Position numbers and translations under genes: made by a program. Positions 45,185 through 52,367 of a stretch of DNA of 59,417 bases are shown here, piece by piece. Location of the stretch: contig JAQXZB010000067.1 in NCBI GenBank assembly GCA_029226975.1, positions 1 through 59,417 of the forward strand. Direction: 5' to 3'. Under the pieces are notes generated by a model, which ran no database searches, was not told the DNA's origin, and saw nothing but the letters and a program-made list of their open reading frames with translations. The stretch's first letter is position 1. The number at the start of each line of letters is the position of its first letter. Source of the stretch: Clostridiales bacterium. GTDB taxonomy: Bacteria > Bacillota > Clostridia > UBA1381.

Positions 45185-45832
45185 TTAAATATGAAAACAC
45201 TTATGAATTTCCTTTTCGTTGCCCAACACAAGCATTGTGTCGGGAGCGGTCAAAACGGTATCAGGTGTAATATTCATATCAAGTCTGCCGTTTCGTTTAA
45301 CTGCCATTATATTGATATTATACTTGCGCCGTATGTCCAGTGCGCCGATTGTTTTACCTGTCCATGGCTTTGGCACTTCAATTTCAAAAATCGCATACTC
45401 ATCATCAAGCTCTATGTAATCGAATATATGCTCCGAGCTGTACCTTATGGCGGTCCATGTGGCAAGCTGCTTTTCGGGATACACAATTTCGTCAGCGCCG
45501 TTTCTTAGCAGAAACTTTGCGTGAACATCTCTTGCCGCTCTTGAAACCACAAGCTGTGCACCCAGCTCCTTTAAAAGAGAGGTTGTTTCAAGAGAACTCT
45601 GAAAATCATCTCCGATAGCAACAATACACACATCATAATTTCTCACACCTAAAGAGGACATAAAATCCTCGTTTGTGCTGTCGCCTATCTGTGCGTTTGT
45701 TACAAGGTGAAGCACAGCATCAACTCTGTCCTCGCATTTGTCGATTGCCATTACCTGATGATTAAGCTCGCTGAGCTTTTTGGCAACGTGACGCCCAAAG
45801 CGTCCCAACCCGATCAATAATATTGATTTCAT
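45185..45832 (-). CDS. ktrA: Potassium uptake regulatory subunit KtrA/TrkA (RCK)
   Basis: 215 residues. N-terminal Rossmann RCK-N domain (ILLIGLGRFGRHVAKKLSEL near residue 4, acidic AIDK at the end of beta 2, VAIGDDFQSSLETTSLLKELG near 75) and a C-terminal RCK-C lobe (DEYAIFEIEVPKPWTGKTIGALDIRRKYNINIMAVKR in outline). One RCK unit, as in KtrA/KtrC, rather than the two of E. coli TrkA. It gates the membrane subunit KtrB in response to nucleotides and c-di-AMP in relatives. It follows ktrB by 11 bp. Confidence 0.92.
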   Translation of the reverse strand: MKSILLIGLGRFGRHVAKKLSELNHQVMAIDKCEDRVDAVLHLVTNAQIGDSTNEDFMSSLGVRNYDVCIVAIGDDFQSSLETTSLLKELGAQLVVSRAARDVHAKFLLRNGADEIVYPEKQLATWTAIRYSSEHIFDYIELDDEYAIFEIEVPKPWTGKTIGALDIRRKYNINIMAVKRNGRLDMNITPDTVLTAPDTMLVLGNEKEIHKCFHI

Positions 45833-45843
45833 AATATTTTCTC

Positions 45844-47184
45844 CTATCCTACAGTGATTTTTTCTTGAGGAAGCTGTGAATTTATTCTGCCTTTATTTGA
45901 CATTGCCGCAAATATAAGCGTCAAGCCGCCCACACGTCCAAAGAACATAAGCATAATAAGAATTGCCCTCGATACTGCTCCCAAAGCCGGTGTAATACCC
46001 AAAGACAATCCCACCGTACCTATGGCCGATGCCGTTTCAAACAGACATATGCCAAGGGGAATTGCTTCTATTCGGCTTATGATAATACCGCCCGCAAAGA
46101 ACAGCGTTATATACATTACAGCTATGGTGGTTGCGCGGGTTACGGCTTCGGCGGCTATTCGTCTGCCGAAGCAGACGGTGCTTTCTTTGTGCCTGAACAC
46201 TGCGGCGGCGGAGCATATCAGCACAGCGGCAGTGGTGGTTTTCATACCTCCGGCGGTTGAGCCGGGAGAGCCGCCGATTAGCATGAGCAGAATAATAATT
46301 GCTTGTCCCGCCTCACTCATAGCAGATAAATCAACCGTATTAAAGCCCGCGGTACGCGGCGTTACCGACTGAAACAGCGCACCAAGTATTCGCTCACCAA
46401 AAGGCATATCACCATTGCCAAACTCGCCGAAGTAAAAATATATCGCCGGCAATAAAATGAGCACTGCCGTAACAGTCAAAATAAGCTTGCTTTGCAAACG
46501 GTATTTTTTTATATGAAGCTTGTTGGTTTTTATATCCTCCCAGGTTAAAAAGCCTATTCCGCCGATAATAATAAGCAGCATAACCGTAATATTTATAACC
46601 GGATTTGAGGAAAGTGAGGTGAGGGAGGAGCAGGGCTCCTTTACTCCCATAAGGTCAAAGCCGGCGTTGCAGAATGCCGAAACCGAATGGAACAGCGAAT
46701 ACCATACTCCCTTGATTACTCCAAATTCCTTTATAAACACCACAGACAAAACCGCCGCACCGATAAGCTCTATCATTATTGAGGTCTTTATGATAAATCC
46801 GGTAAGACGCACAACTCCGCCTACCTGGGGCGCGGAAAGGGCTTCTTGGAGGGTGCTTCTTTGCATAAGACCTATTTTCTTTCCCGATATTATCGTAACC
46901 GCTACGGCACTTGTTACCACGCCCATACCGCCAACCTGTATAAGAAGCATAATGACAAACTGCCCGAACTCCGACCAATATACGGCGGTATCATGCACAA
47001 CCAGTCCCGTTACGCATACCGCGGAGGTTGCGGTAAATACCGCGTCCGCAAAGGGCGCACCTCCCGGCATGCGGGAGGATACGGGCAGCATAAGAAGAAT
47101 ACTGCCGGTTAAAATCATCAGTGCAAATCCGAATATTATAATCCGAAATGGCGAAAAATACGTTTTTTTATGTATCATTTTCAT
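45844..47184 (-). CDS. ktrB: Potassium uptake membrane subunit KtrB/TrkH
   Basis: 446 residues with four pore repeats of the M1-P-M2 type: ADAVFTATSAVCVTGL (near residue 45), FHSVSAFCNAGFDLMG (near 165), FQSVTPRTAGFNTVD (near 290) and FETASAIGTVGLSLGI (near 400); each has the filter Gly. Length and repeats fit KtrB. It is the first gene of ktrB-ktrA-(small protein)-kdpD-kdpE. The start at 47184 has only a weak ribosome site (AAGGAA); an ATG at 47178 is an alternative. Two direct repeats lie upstream. Confidence 0.93.
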   Translation of the reverse strand: MKMIHKKTYFSPFRIIIFGFALMILTGSILLMLPVSSRMPGGAPFADAVFTATSAVCVTGLVVHDTAVYWSEFGQFVIMLLIQVGGMGVVTSAVAVTIISGKKIGLMQRSTLQEALSAPQVGGVVRLTGFIIKTSIMIELIGAAVLSVVFIKEFGVIKGVWYSLFHSVSAFCNAGFDLMGVKEPCSSLTSLSSNPVINITVMLLIIIGGIGFLTWEDIKTNKLHIKKYRLQSKLILTVTAVLILLPAIYFYFGEFGNGDMPFGERILGALFQSVTPRTAGFNTVDLSAMSEAGQAIIILLMLIGGSPGSTAGGMKTTTAAVLICSAAAVFRHKESTVCFGRRIAAEAVTRATTIAVMYITLFFAGGIIISRIEAIPLGICLFETASAIGTVGLSLGITPALGAVSRAILIMLMFFGRVGGLTLIFAAMSNKGRINSQLPQEKITVG

Positions 47185-47222
47185 TTTTGCTCATTCCTTA
47201 ATGCAATCTGTGTGTTATCTTA

Positions 47223-47287
47223 ATTTTATCATAATGCATATTAAGGGTGTATAAGGAGGATTTATTTCGTATTAAGATTGTATAAAG
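47223..47287 (-). promoter_or_regulatory. ktrB promoter region with tandem 18-bp direct repeats
   Basis: Repeat copies TATTAAGGGTGTATAAGG (47239-47256) and TATTAAGATTGTATAAAG (47270-47287) match at 14 of 18 positions and are offset by 31 bp, about three helical turns. A -10 box TAAAAT with TGA extension lies on the minus strand at 47228-47223. The proximal repeat covers the poor -35 position (TACACC). This is the layout of an OmpR-family activator site, so KdpE is the likely binder. Confidence 0.6.
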
Positions 47288-47299
47288 ATACGGTATAGG

Positions 47300-47341
47300 A
47301 AAAAAACTCCTGCCGATACAACTGCAAAATATCGACAGGAG
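47300..47341 (-). terminator. Ferritin terminator
   Basis: Stem CTCCTGCCGATA (47307-47318) and TATCGACAGGAG (47330-47341), one mismatch. The A run at 47300-47306 gives a T run on the minus strand, after the ferritin stop. Confidence 0.85.
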
Positions 47342-47381
47342 ACATTCAAAATGAATGATACATAGTTTCAATATTTAAAGC

Positions 47382-47894
47382 TTACAGTACAAGCGAAGGT
47401 GCGCTGTAAACACGGCCTGCAAGCTCGCTGTTGAGCATATATAAGCCCTTTGGGTCTGAGCCGAACAACTCCATTTTTGAAATCATATCGTTGGCGTTCG
47501 TTTCCTCCTCACCCTGTTCCTTTACAAACCAATCCAAAAACTGCATTGTTCTAAAATCCTTTACATCATATGCAGCCGCGTAAATATCATTTATAAGCGA
47601 GGTTACATACTGCTCATGCTCAAGACCTGCTTTAAGTACGCCCATATCGCTTTCAAGCACCTTATCGGGCTTTGCAATGGCTTCTAAGGTTACCGTTTCG
47701 TTATTGTTTTGCAGATAACGGTAAATAAGCATTGCGTGATCTCTTTCCTCCTGAGCCTGTATATAGTACCAGTTGGCAAATCCGTTTAATCCTCTGCCCT
47801 CAAAGTAATTTGAGAAATCAAGGTACAGATATGCCGAATACAGCTCTTTGTTGATTTGCTGATTAAGCAGCTCGCTTACTTTTTTATCTAACAT
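47382..47894 (-). CDS. ftnA: Non-heme ferritin
   Basis: 170 residues, typical of bacterial FtnA. ATG 47894 has GGAGGG upstream. Four-helix bundle with ferroxidase ligands: Glu in NKELYSAYLYLDFSNYF (near residue 17), EERDHAMLIYRYL (Glu and His near 50) and the late EQGEEETNANDMISKM (near 127). It stores iron as ferric oxide and limits Fenton chemistry in the cytoplasm. It is monocistronic with a strong promoter and its own terminator. Confidence 0.95.
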   Translation of the reverse strand: MLDKKVSELLNQQINKELYSAYLYLDFSNYFEGRGLNGFANWYYIQAQEERDHAMLIYRYLQNNNETVTLEAIAKPDKVLESDMGVLKAGLEHEQYVTSLINDIYAAAYDVKDFRTMQFLDWFVKEQGEEETNANDMISKMELFGSDPKGLYMLNSELAGRVYSAPSLVL

Positions 47895-47919
47895 TGTACA
47901 TCCCTCCGAAATTTATTTT

Positions 47920-47967
47920 ATGGCAATGCCATATGCTGATTATATCACATTTATTTTGCCATGTAAA
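47920..47967 (-). promoter_or_regulatory. Ferritin promoter and 13-bp palindrome at the transcript start
   Basis: Minus strand: TTTACA (47967-47962), 17-bp spacer, TATAAT (47944-47939) with TGA extension. ATGGCAATGCCAT (47920-47932) is a palindrome with 6-bp arms at about +1 to +13, a possible operator or mRNA hairpin. Confidence 0.7.
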
Positions 47968-48245
47968 GCGGCTTAAATGAAAAAAAAGAAAATTTGTGCA
48001 ATTTTTCGACATATCGGGTAATTTGAGTTATTCGGTTTTTTAATGATGCCTTGATTTTTCTAGTGGCCCTAACATTTATATGCCGCAAGGGGCAGCAGTA
48101 TATGTCCGGCAAGTACGGTAATTGCGATGGTGTAGAATATCACTTTGCCTAACAGCCGCACAAAGTCCTCGTCATTATGATTTTTATCTCCGGGTTGAAG
48201 TCGTGAACGTCGCGGGCGCACGCCGTTTAATGCAACATCCGCATA

Positions 48246-48274
48246 TTGACATTTATGTACATAAATGATATAAT
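48246..48274 (+). promoter_or_regulatory. Orphan consensus promoter with 18-bp perfect palindrome in its spacer
   Basis: TTGACA (48246-48251), 17-bp spacer, TATAAT (48269-48274), TGA extended -10. CATTTATGTACATAAATG (48250-48267) is a perfect palindrome filling the spacer, as expected of a tight repressor operator. Only gene remnants follow. Confidence 0.75.
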
Positions 48275-48283
48275 ATGAATTAA

Positions 48284-48424
48284 GCACAGATTTCGGTAGA
48301 ATATGTTTATACATCGGGCTTAATAAACGGTGTCAGCGATACAGAGTTTAATCCCGATGTAAACGTTTCACGCGCCGAGCTTGCATCAATACTTTACAGA
48401 ATAGATGCAAAGGAAGATGATTGA
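48284..48424 (+). pseudogene. Remnant of an S-layer homology (SLH) domain
   Basis: The frame reads YTSGLINGVSDTEFNPDVNV then SRAELASILYRI before a TGA at 48422; this is the second half of a SLH module, which anchors proteins to pyruvylated cell-wall polymers. An in-frame TAA at 48281 precedes it and there is no start codon, so it is a 46-codon fragment of a lost surface protein. Confidence 0.75.
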
Positions 48425-48519
48425 TTTACTGCTACAGCATTACAATTGAAAACGGTACTGTTGATGAGCTTAACGCGCTTGTAAATGAAATCGGCGCCAA
48501 AATGGTTATTGAAGAATGA
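48421..48519 (+). pseudogene. Short C-terminal gene fragment
   Basis: A frame overlapping the SLH stop reads LIYCYSITIENGTVDELNAL then VNEIGAKMVIEE and a stop at 48517-48519. It is protein-like in composition but too short to be a gene on its own. A TTG at 48421 could start it, but no ribosome site is visible. Family unknown. Confidence 0.4.
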
Positions 48520-48553
48520 TACGTCATTCCCGATGCTGCTTAGGAAATAAGCT

Positions 48554-48581
48554 TTGATTGGGATAAATAAAAGGGTATAAT
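48554..48581 (+). promoter_or_regulatory. Promoter for the DUF975 gene
   Basis: TTGATT (48554-48559), 16-bp spacer, TATAAT (48576-48581), 34 bp before the start codon. Confidence 0.65.
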
Positions 48582-48615
48582 TCACAGGGAAAACAAAAAC
48601 CGAAAGGAAAACAAT

Positions 48616-50193
48616 ATGTGGAGGATAGGAAAATTAAAAAAGAATGCCCGCCGGGTACTTAAAGGGCATTACTTTGGTATAATTGTAACCTGCATTATTA
48701 TGATGGCGGTTATGGGTACCCTTGATACTTTCGAAAAAAGTACAATAAAGAATATAGGCCATTATATGAATCAGATGGGGGACGGCTTTTTCTTTGATGA
48801 TGAAACTCCTTTGAATGATGTACAATCTGCCGTTGATACGGATATTAAAGATAAGGGCAGCTCCGAAATCGTAGAGGATTTTATGGAAGAAGCCGGTGTG
48901 GAGGAAGTTTCCACCCAGAAATGGACAAAAGGCGTGCTTGCGGTATTTGCCAATAATGCCGAGGGTGCCGGAAATATGGTTTACGGAATACTGAACGCTC
49001 TTAATCAGCTGATATTTAAGGATAAAATAGGTGCGGGTATAATTATACTTGTAGGTGTTATTGTCTATGCCGCTGTATGGATTTTATTTATAAATACGTT
49101 GCTTGTGGGCTTTTACAGATACCTGTTGGAATGTCGGGTTTATAAAAATACCCGTATGAACCGCATACTGTTTCCCTGGTCTGTAAAGCACGGGGGAAAT
49201 GTCGTTAGAATTATGCTTTTAAGGAGCGTATACACGTTTTTGTGGAGCCTGACAATTGTCGGGGGTATTATAAAAAGTTATTCCTACCGGCTTGTGCCCA
49301 TAATAGTTGCGGAAAATCCCCAAATAAGCGCAAAAGAAGCAATCCTTCTTTCCAGAAAGATGATGGACGGAAACAAGTTTAAAGCATTTTTACTGGATAT
49401 TTCCTTTATCGGATGGGCAATTCTGGACGCGTGCACCCTTGGTCTTTTGGGCAAGCTGTTCATTGACCCGTATAAATATCTTACCAATATGGAGCTTTAT
49501 ATGGAGCTGCGCAAAAAAGCTAAAGCCGAGGGAATGGCAGGAGCCGATAAGCTGTGCGATACGCTGTTGGAGGGTGAGCCTTGTGAGGGACAGTATCCCA
49601 TAAACGAATACTTTATACCCACGCCGGATGCAAAAAGATGGATTCAGACGGATTATAATTGCAGCTACAGCATAACTACGCTTATACTTATTTTCTTTAC
49701 GTTCTCCTGTGTAGGCTGGCTATGGGAGGTTAGTCTGCATCTGTTCAAGGACGGAGCGTTTGTAAACAGGGGAGTTTCCTACGGTCCATGGCTTCCGATA
49801 TACGGCGCGGGCGGAGTGCTTGTTCTGGTTGTGTTAAAAAAGCTTCGCGACAAACCGGTGCTGACGTTTTTGGCAACAATGGTATTGTGCGGATTTGTCG
49901 AATATTTCACATCGTTATTCCTTGAGATGACAAAGGGAATGAAATGGTGGGATTACAGCGGCTATTTTATGAACCTTAACGGCAGAATCTGCCTGGAGGG
50001 ACTGCTTGTATTCGCAATAGGCGGCTGTGCGGCAATATACATGATAGGTCCTGCCTTAAACGGATTATTTGAAAAGATACCGAAAAAGTATAAGATTATC
50101 ATATGCACTGTTTTAATAACAGTATTTGTTGCGGATCAGACCTATTCGCACTTTGTTCCCAATTCAGGAAAGGGGATAACGGATTATAATTAA
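48616..50193 (+). CDS. DUF975 membrane protein fused to a putative ABC-transporter permease (CmpB-like) domain
   Basis: 525 residues; ATG 48616 with GAAAGGAAAA upstream. Residues 1-300 are DUF975-like: ARRVLKGHYFGIIVTCIIMM at the start, a long acidic extracytoplasmic loop (about 45-110), then helices and LVPIIVAENPQISAKEAILLSRKMMDGNKFKAF (outline). From about 355 the protein has five helices with FFTFSCVGWLWEVSLHLF, GPWLPIYGAGG and CGFVEYFTSLFLE, matching the putative ABC-transporter type IV (CmpB/DUF1113) family. About ten helices in total. Function is unknown; both families are common in Clostridia, and I present the fusion as what the sequence shows. Confidence 0.8.
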   Translation: MWRIGKLKKNARRVLKGHYFGIIVTCIIMMAVMGTLDTFEKSTIKNIGHYMNQMGDGFFFDDETPLNDVQSAVDTDIKDKGSSEIVEDFMEEAGVEEVSTQKWTKGVLAVFANNAEGAGNMVYGILNALNQLIFKDKIGAGIIILVGVIVYAAVWILFINTLLVGFYRYLLECRVYKNTRMNRILFPWSVKHGGNVVRIMLLRSVYTFLWSLTIVGGIIKSYSYRLVPIIVAENPQISAKEAILLSRKMMDGNKFKAFLLDISFIGWAILDACTLGLLGKLFIDPYKYLTNMELYMELRKKAKAEGMAGADKLCDTLLEGEPCEGQYPINEYFIPTPDAKRWIQTDYNCSYSITTLILIFFTFSCVGWLWEVSLHLFKDGAFVNRGVSYGPWLPIYGAGGVLVLVVLKKLRDKPVLTFLATMVLCGFVEYFTSLFLEMTKGMKWWDYSGYFMNLNGRICLEGLLVFAIGGCAAIYMIGPALNGLFEKIPKKYKIIICTVLITVFVADQTYSHFVPNSGKGITDYN

Positions 50194-50195
50194 AC

Positions 50196-50226
50196 AAAAA
50201 GCCCTCGGTGTTTTGCCGGGGGCTTT
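50196..50226. terminator. Bidirectional terminator
   Basis: AAAGCCCTCGG, loop TGTTTTG, CCGGGGGCTTT, 11-bp stem with one T-G pair; A run before, T run within the arm. It separates the convergent DUF975 and deacetylase genes. Confidence 0.8.
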
Positions 50227-50238
50227 AAATTTCTCTTA

Positions 50239-51174
50239 TTACTGTACCTGAACAGGCTGAGCATTATAGTCTATATCATCAAGCGTTTTAAATGTATAAC
50301 CTTCATTTAAAAGATACTCAATTATTGAGGGAAGTGCGTCCACCGTAGCTTGCTTTGTTGCGGCGTCATGCATTAGGATTACAAGATTGTTGTAGCCCTG
50401 TGCCGAATTTTTAAAGTATTCAAGCAGCTCTTGAGCGTTCTTCGTTTTACCTTCCGCATCGCCGTTTAAGGAGTTCCAGTCGCAGTAATAGTACCCCTCC
50501 TGTGCAAGCGCCGTTTTACAGTCCTGCTTAACGGGGGCATAGCTGTCCGCACTGGAATTGAAGCTTCCGCCGGGGAAGCGTATCAGTCTGAACAAATCAT
50601 CATCCGAATCTATTACCGTTTGCAGCGTGTCATAGCACTTGTTTATCTCCTCTAAAAATGACTCTGTATTTTCATACAGCTTGGCATAATTATGTGCATA
50701 TGAATGGTCGGCTATCAGGTTTCCGTCTTCGTAAACGCGCCTTGCCATATCGGGATTGGCATCAATCAGTGAGCCTACCATAAAGAAGGTTGCATTAACG
50801 TTGTATCTGCGCAGAACATCGAGCACCTGAGGTGTGATATTCGTCGTAGGACCGTCGTCAAAGGTGAGGTATGCGGTTTTTTGCTGCCCGGAATTTTGAA
50901 GGATTTCCATGATATTGTTTTCCTCCAAAGTGTCGGGAATACCGTAATCAACCGCAGCCGGCTCATCGTAAACCACCGGCTCCTGCGTTACCGAAATCTG
51001 TGCGGTTTGGTTATCGGCGTTTTGCGTATTATTTTTTCGAATTGCAGATACTGCAAGACATATTAAAACAATCACAGCTACCAGGATTATAAACGCAAGC
51101 GTAAGACGTATTCTGCGTTTTCTTCTGCGTTCGCGCATTATTCTTGTGCGTCTTTTTTCTTCAAAATTATTCAT
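50239..51174 (-). CDS. Membrane-anchored polysaccharide deacetylase (CE4)
   Basis: 311 residues from ATG 51174. The best Shine-Dalgarno (GAGGGGG, about 51197-51203) is better spaced for an in-frame TTG at 51186, so the start may be four codons earlier. A very basic N-terminus (RRTRIMRERRRKRRIR) and one membrane helix (about 25-45) place the enzyme outside the cell. NodB domain (about 95-300): TAYLTFDDGPTT with catalytic Asp-Asp, metal motif ADHSYAHNYAKL, RFPGGSFN, and a late His in VILMHDAAT. It likely removes acetyl groups from peptidoglycan GlcNAc or MurNAc. Divergent from the PdaA gene. Confidence 0.88.
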   Translation of the reverse strand: MNNFEEKRRTRIMRERRRKRRIRLTLAFIILVAVIVLICLAVSAIRKNNTQNADNQTAQISVTQEPVVYDEPAAVDYGIPDTLEENNIMEILQNSGQQKTAYLTFDDGPTTNITPQVLDVLRRYNVNATFFMVGSLIDANPDMARRVYEDGNLIADHSYAHNYAKLYENTESFLEEINKCYDTLQTVIDSDDDLFRLIRFPGGSFNSSADSYAPVKQDCKTALAQEGYYYCDWNSLNGDAEGKTKNAQELLEYFKNSAQGYNNLVILMHDAATKQATVDALPSIIEYLLNEGYTFKTLDDIDYNAQPVQVQ

Positions 51175-51254
51175 GTCATTAGCCAAATAAATCACGCCCC
51201 CTCAAAAGTTTATTACAAGAATATAATCAATCCGTTAAAAATATAATTATATAA

Positions 51255-51271
51255 AGAGTATGGAGTACTCT
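51255..51271. promoter_or_regulatory. 17-bp inverted repeat between the two deacetylase genes
   Basis: AGAGTA-TGGAG-TACTCT. It lies midway in the divergent region; an operator role is possible but no clear promoter pair was placed around it. Confidence 0.35.
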
Positions 51272-51365
51272 AACTTATATTATATACTATAATTAAATAA
51301 ATTTCAACACTTTTTTATATTTTTCGCCAAAAAAATTAAACAAATTTTAGAAAAGAGGTAGTAAT

Positions 51366-52196
51366 ATGAAAAAAACACTTATATTGCTTATTTCGGCAAT
51401 GCTGCTTGCCGGATGTGTGCCGACAGAACCCCAAATACCGGAAAATACAGCCGAGCCGGTAAGCAGCGAAGCTCCGTGTATAACCGAGAAGCCGACTGTG
51501 GATAGGTCGTCGCTTTCTACGGAAACGATTGCCTGGGGATTTGTCAGAAATAAAAATGCCGCTCCCGATATTCCAAAGGAGTGGGCAGAGCTTTTGGAAC
51601 GTTATGACGGCAGGTATTTAGGCAGCAGTGAGAAAAAGAAGATATATCTTACCTTTGACGAGGGCTATGAAAACGGCTATACCTCCAAAATCCTTGACGT
51701 TTTGGAGAGCTGCGGCATAAAGGCAATATTTTTTGTGACTGCACCGTATCTTGAGGGACAGCCGGAGCTTATTGAACGAATGATAAAGGACGGACATTAC
51801 ATAGGAAATCATACCGTGCATCATCCCAATCTGAGCAAATGCTCCGAGCAGGAAATACGGGATGAATTGGGAGCGTTAAATGCAAAATGTGAGGAAAAAT
51901 ACGGAGTTTCAATGCAGTTTATGCGTCCGCCCGAAGGGTCGTTTAATGAGCTTACGCTGGCGGTTGCACAGGATATGGGCTATAAAACTGTTTTGTGGAG
52001 TCATGCTTATAAAGACTGGGATGTGGATTTACAGCGCGGCAGCGAATATGCGGTTGAACAGGTGGTGCCGTATACCCATAACGGGGAGGTGCTTTTGCTG
52101 CACGCGGTGTCCAAGGACAATGCCGCTGCTTTGGAGGAGATGATAAATAAAATAAGAGAAATGGGATTTGAATTCGGCGATCCCTGTGAGCTTTAA
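51366..52196 (+). CDS. pdaA: PdaA-like delta-lactam-biosynthetic de-N-acetylase, lipoprotein form
   Basis: 276 residues; ATG 51366 with AAGAGGT upstream. Lipoprotein signal ends at LLAGC (Cys near residue 17), then a Pro/Glu/Thr spacer. The mature domain opens AWGFVRNKNAAPDIPKEWAE (near 57) and YLTFDEGYENGYTSKILDVL (near 94), the hallmark of PdaA; metal-binding GNHTVHHPNL and RPPEGSFNE follow, with HSHAYK-like WSHAYKDWDV and a late LLLHAVSKDNA. PdaA deacetylates muramic acid so that muramic delta-lactam forms in spore cortex, needed for germination. Together with SpoIVB this supports a spore former. Confidence 0.9.
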   Translation: MKKTLILLISAMLLAGCVPTEPQIPENTAEPVSSEAPCITEKPTVDRSSLSTETIAWGFVRNKNAAPDIPKEWAELLERYDGRYLGSSEKKKIYLTFDEGYENGYTSKILDVLESCGIKAIFFVTAPYLEGQPELIERMIKDGHYIGNHTVHHPNLSKCSEQEIRDELGALNAKCEEKYGVSMQFMRPPEGSFNELTLAVAQDMGYKTVLWSHAYKDWDVDLQRGSEYAVEQVVPYTHNGEVLLLHAVSKDNAAALEEMINKIREMGFEFGDPCEL

Positions 52197-52228
52197 AAAA
52201 TCGGGCGGGGCTTTTTAGTCCTGCCCGA
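52195..52228. terminator. Hairpin after pdaA
   Basis: TCGGGCGGG (52201-52209) and CCTGCCCGA (52220-52228), preceded by A6. The T run would be on the minus strand, so + strand termination is uncertain. Confidence 0.5.
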
Positions 52229-52268
52229 AATGGGCTGATAAAAAATATTTTATTTGTCAAAAAAAGTA

Positions 52269-52297
52269 TTGAAAAACAATTTAAACTATGCTATAAT
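52269..52297 (+). promoter_or_regulatory. Promoter for the predicted alpha/alpha-barrel enzyme
   Basis: TTGAAA (52269-52274), 17-bp spacer, TATAAT (52292-52297), TGC extended -10. Confidence 0.75.
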
Positions 52298-52367
52298 GGC
52301 AACAGTTGGCATTATCAGGAAAAAGAACAATGTATTACGATAGAAATTGCAAAAGGAGAAATTTATA

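Larger units (their letters stand above)
47968..48615. other. Decayed intergenic region between ferritin and the DUF975 gene
   Basis: No intact gene is convincing here. An open frame at 48069-48314 on the minus strand (81 codons) ends in a hydrophobic stretch (KVIFYTIAITVLAGHILLPL) but lacks an internal start and ribosome site; it could be a small membrane protein or a remnant. The + strand holds an orphan consensus promoter (48246-48274), a SLH remnant and a second short fragment. Confidence 0.5.

Noticed and set aside
48069-48314. 81-codon minus-strand frame ending in a hydrophobic stretch
   Set aside because: No ribosome site, no internal start, and its 5' half lies under an orphan promoter on the other strand. 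It might be a remnant, so it is described only within the intergenic entry.
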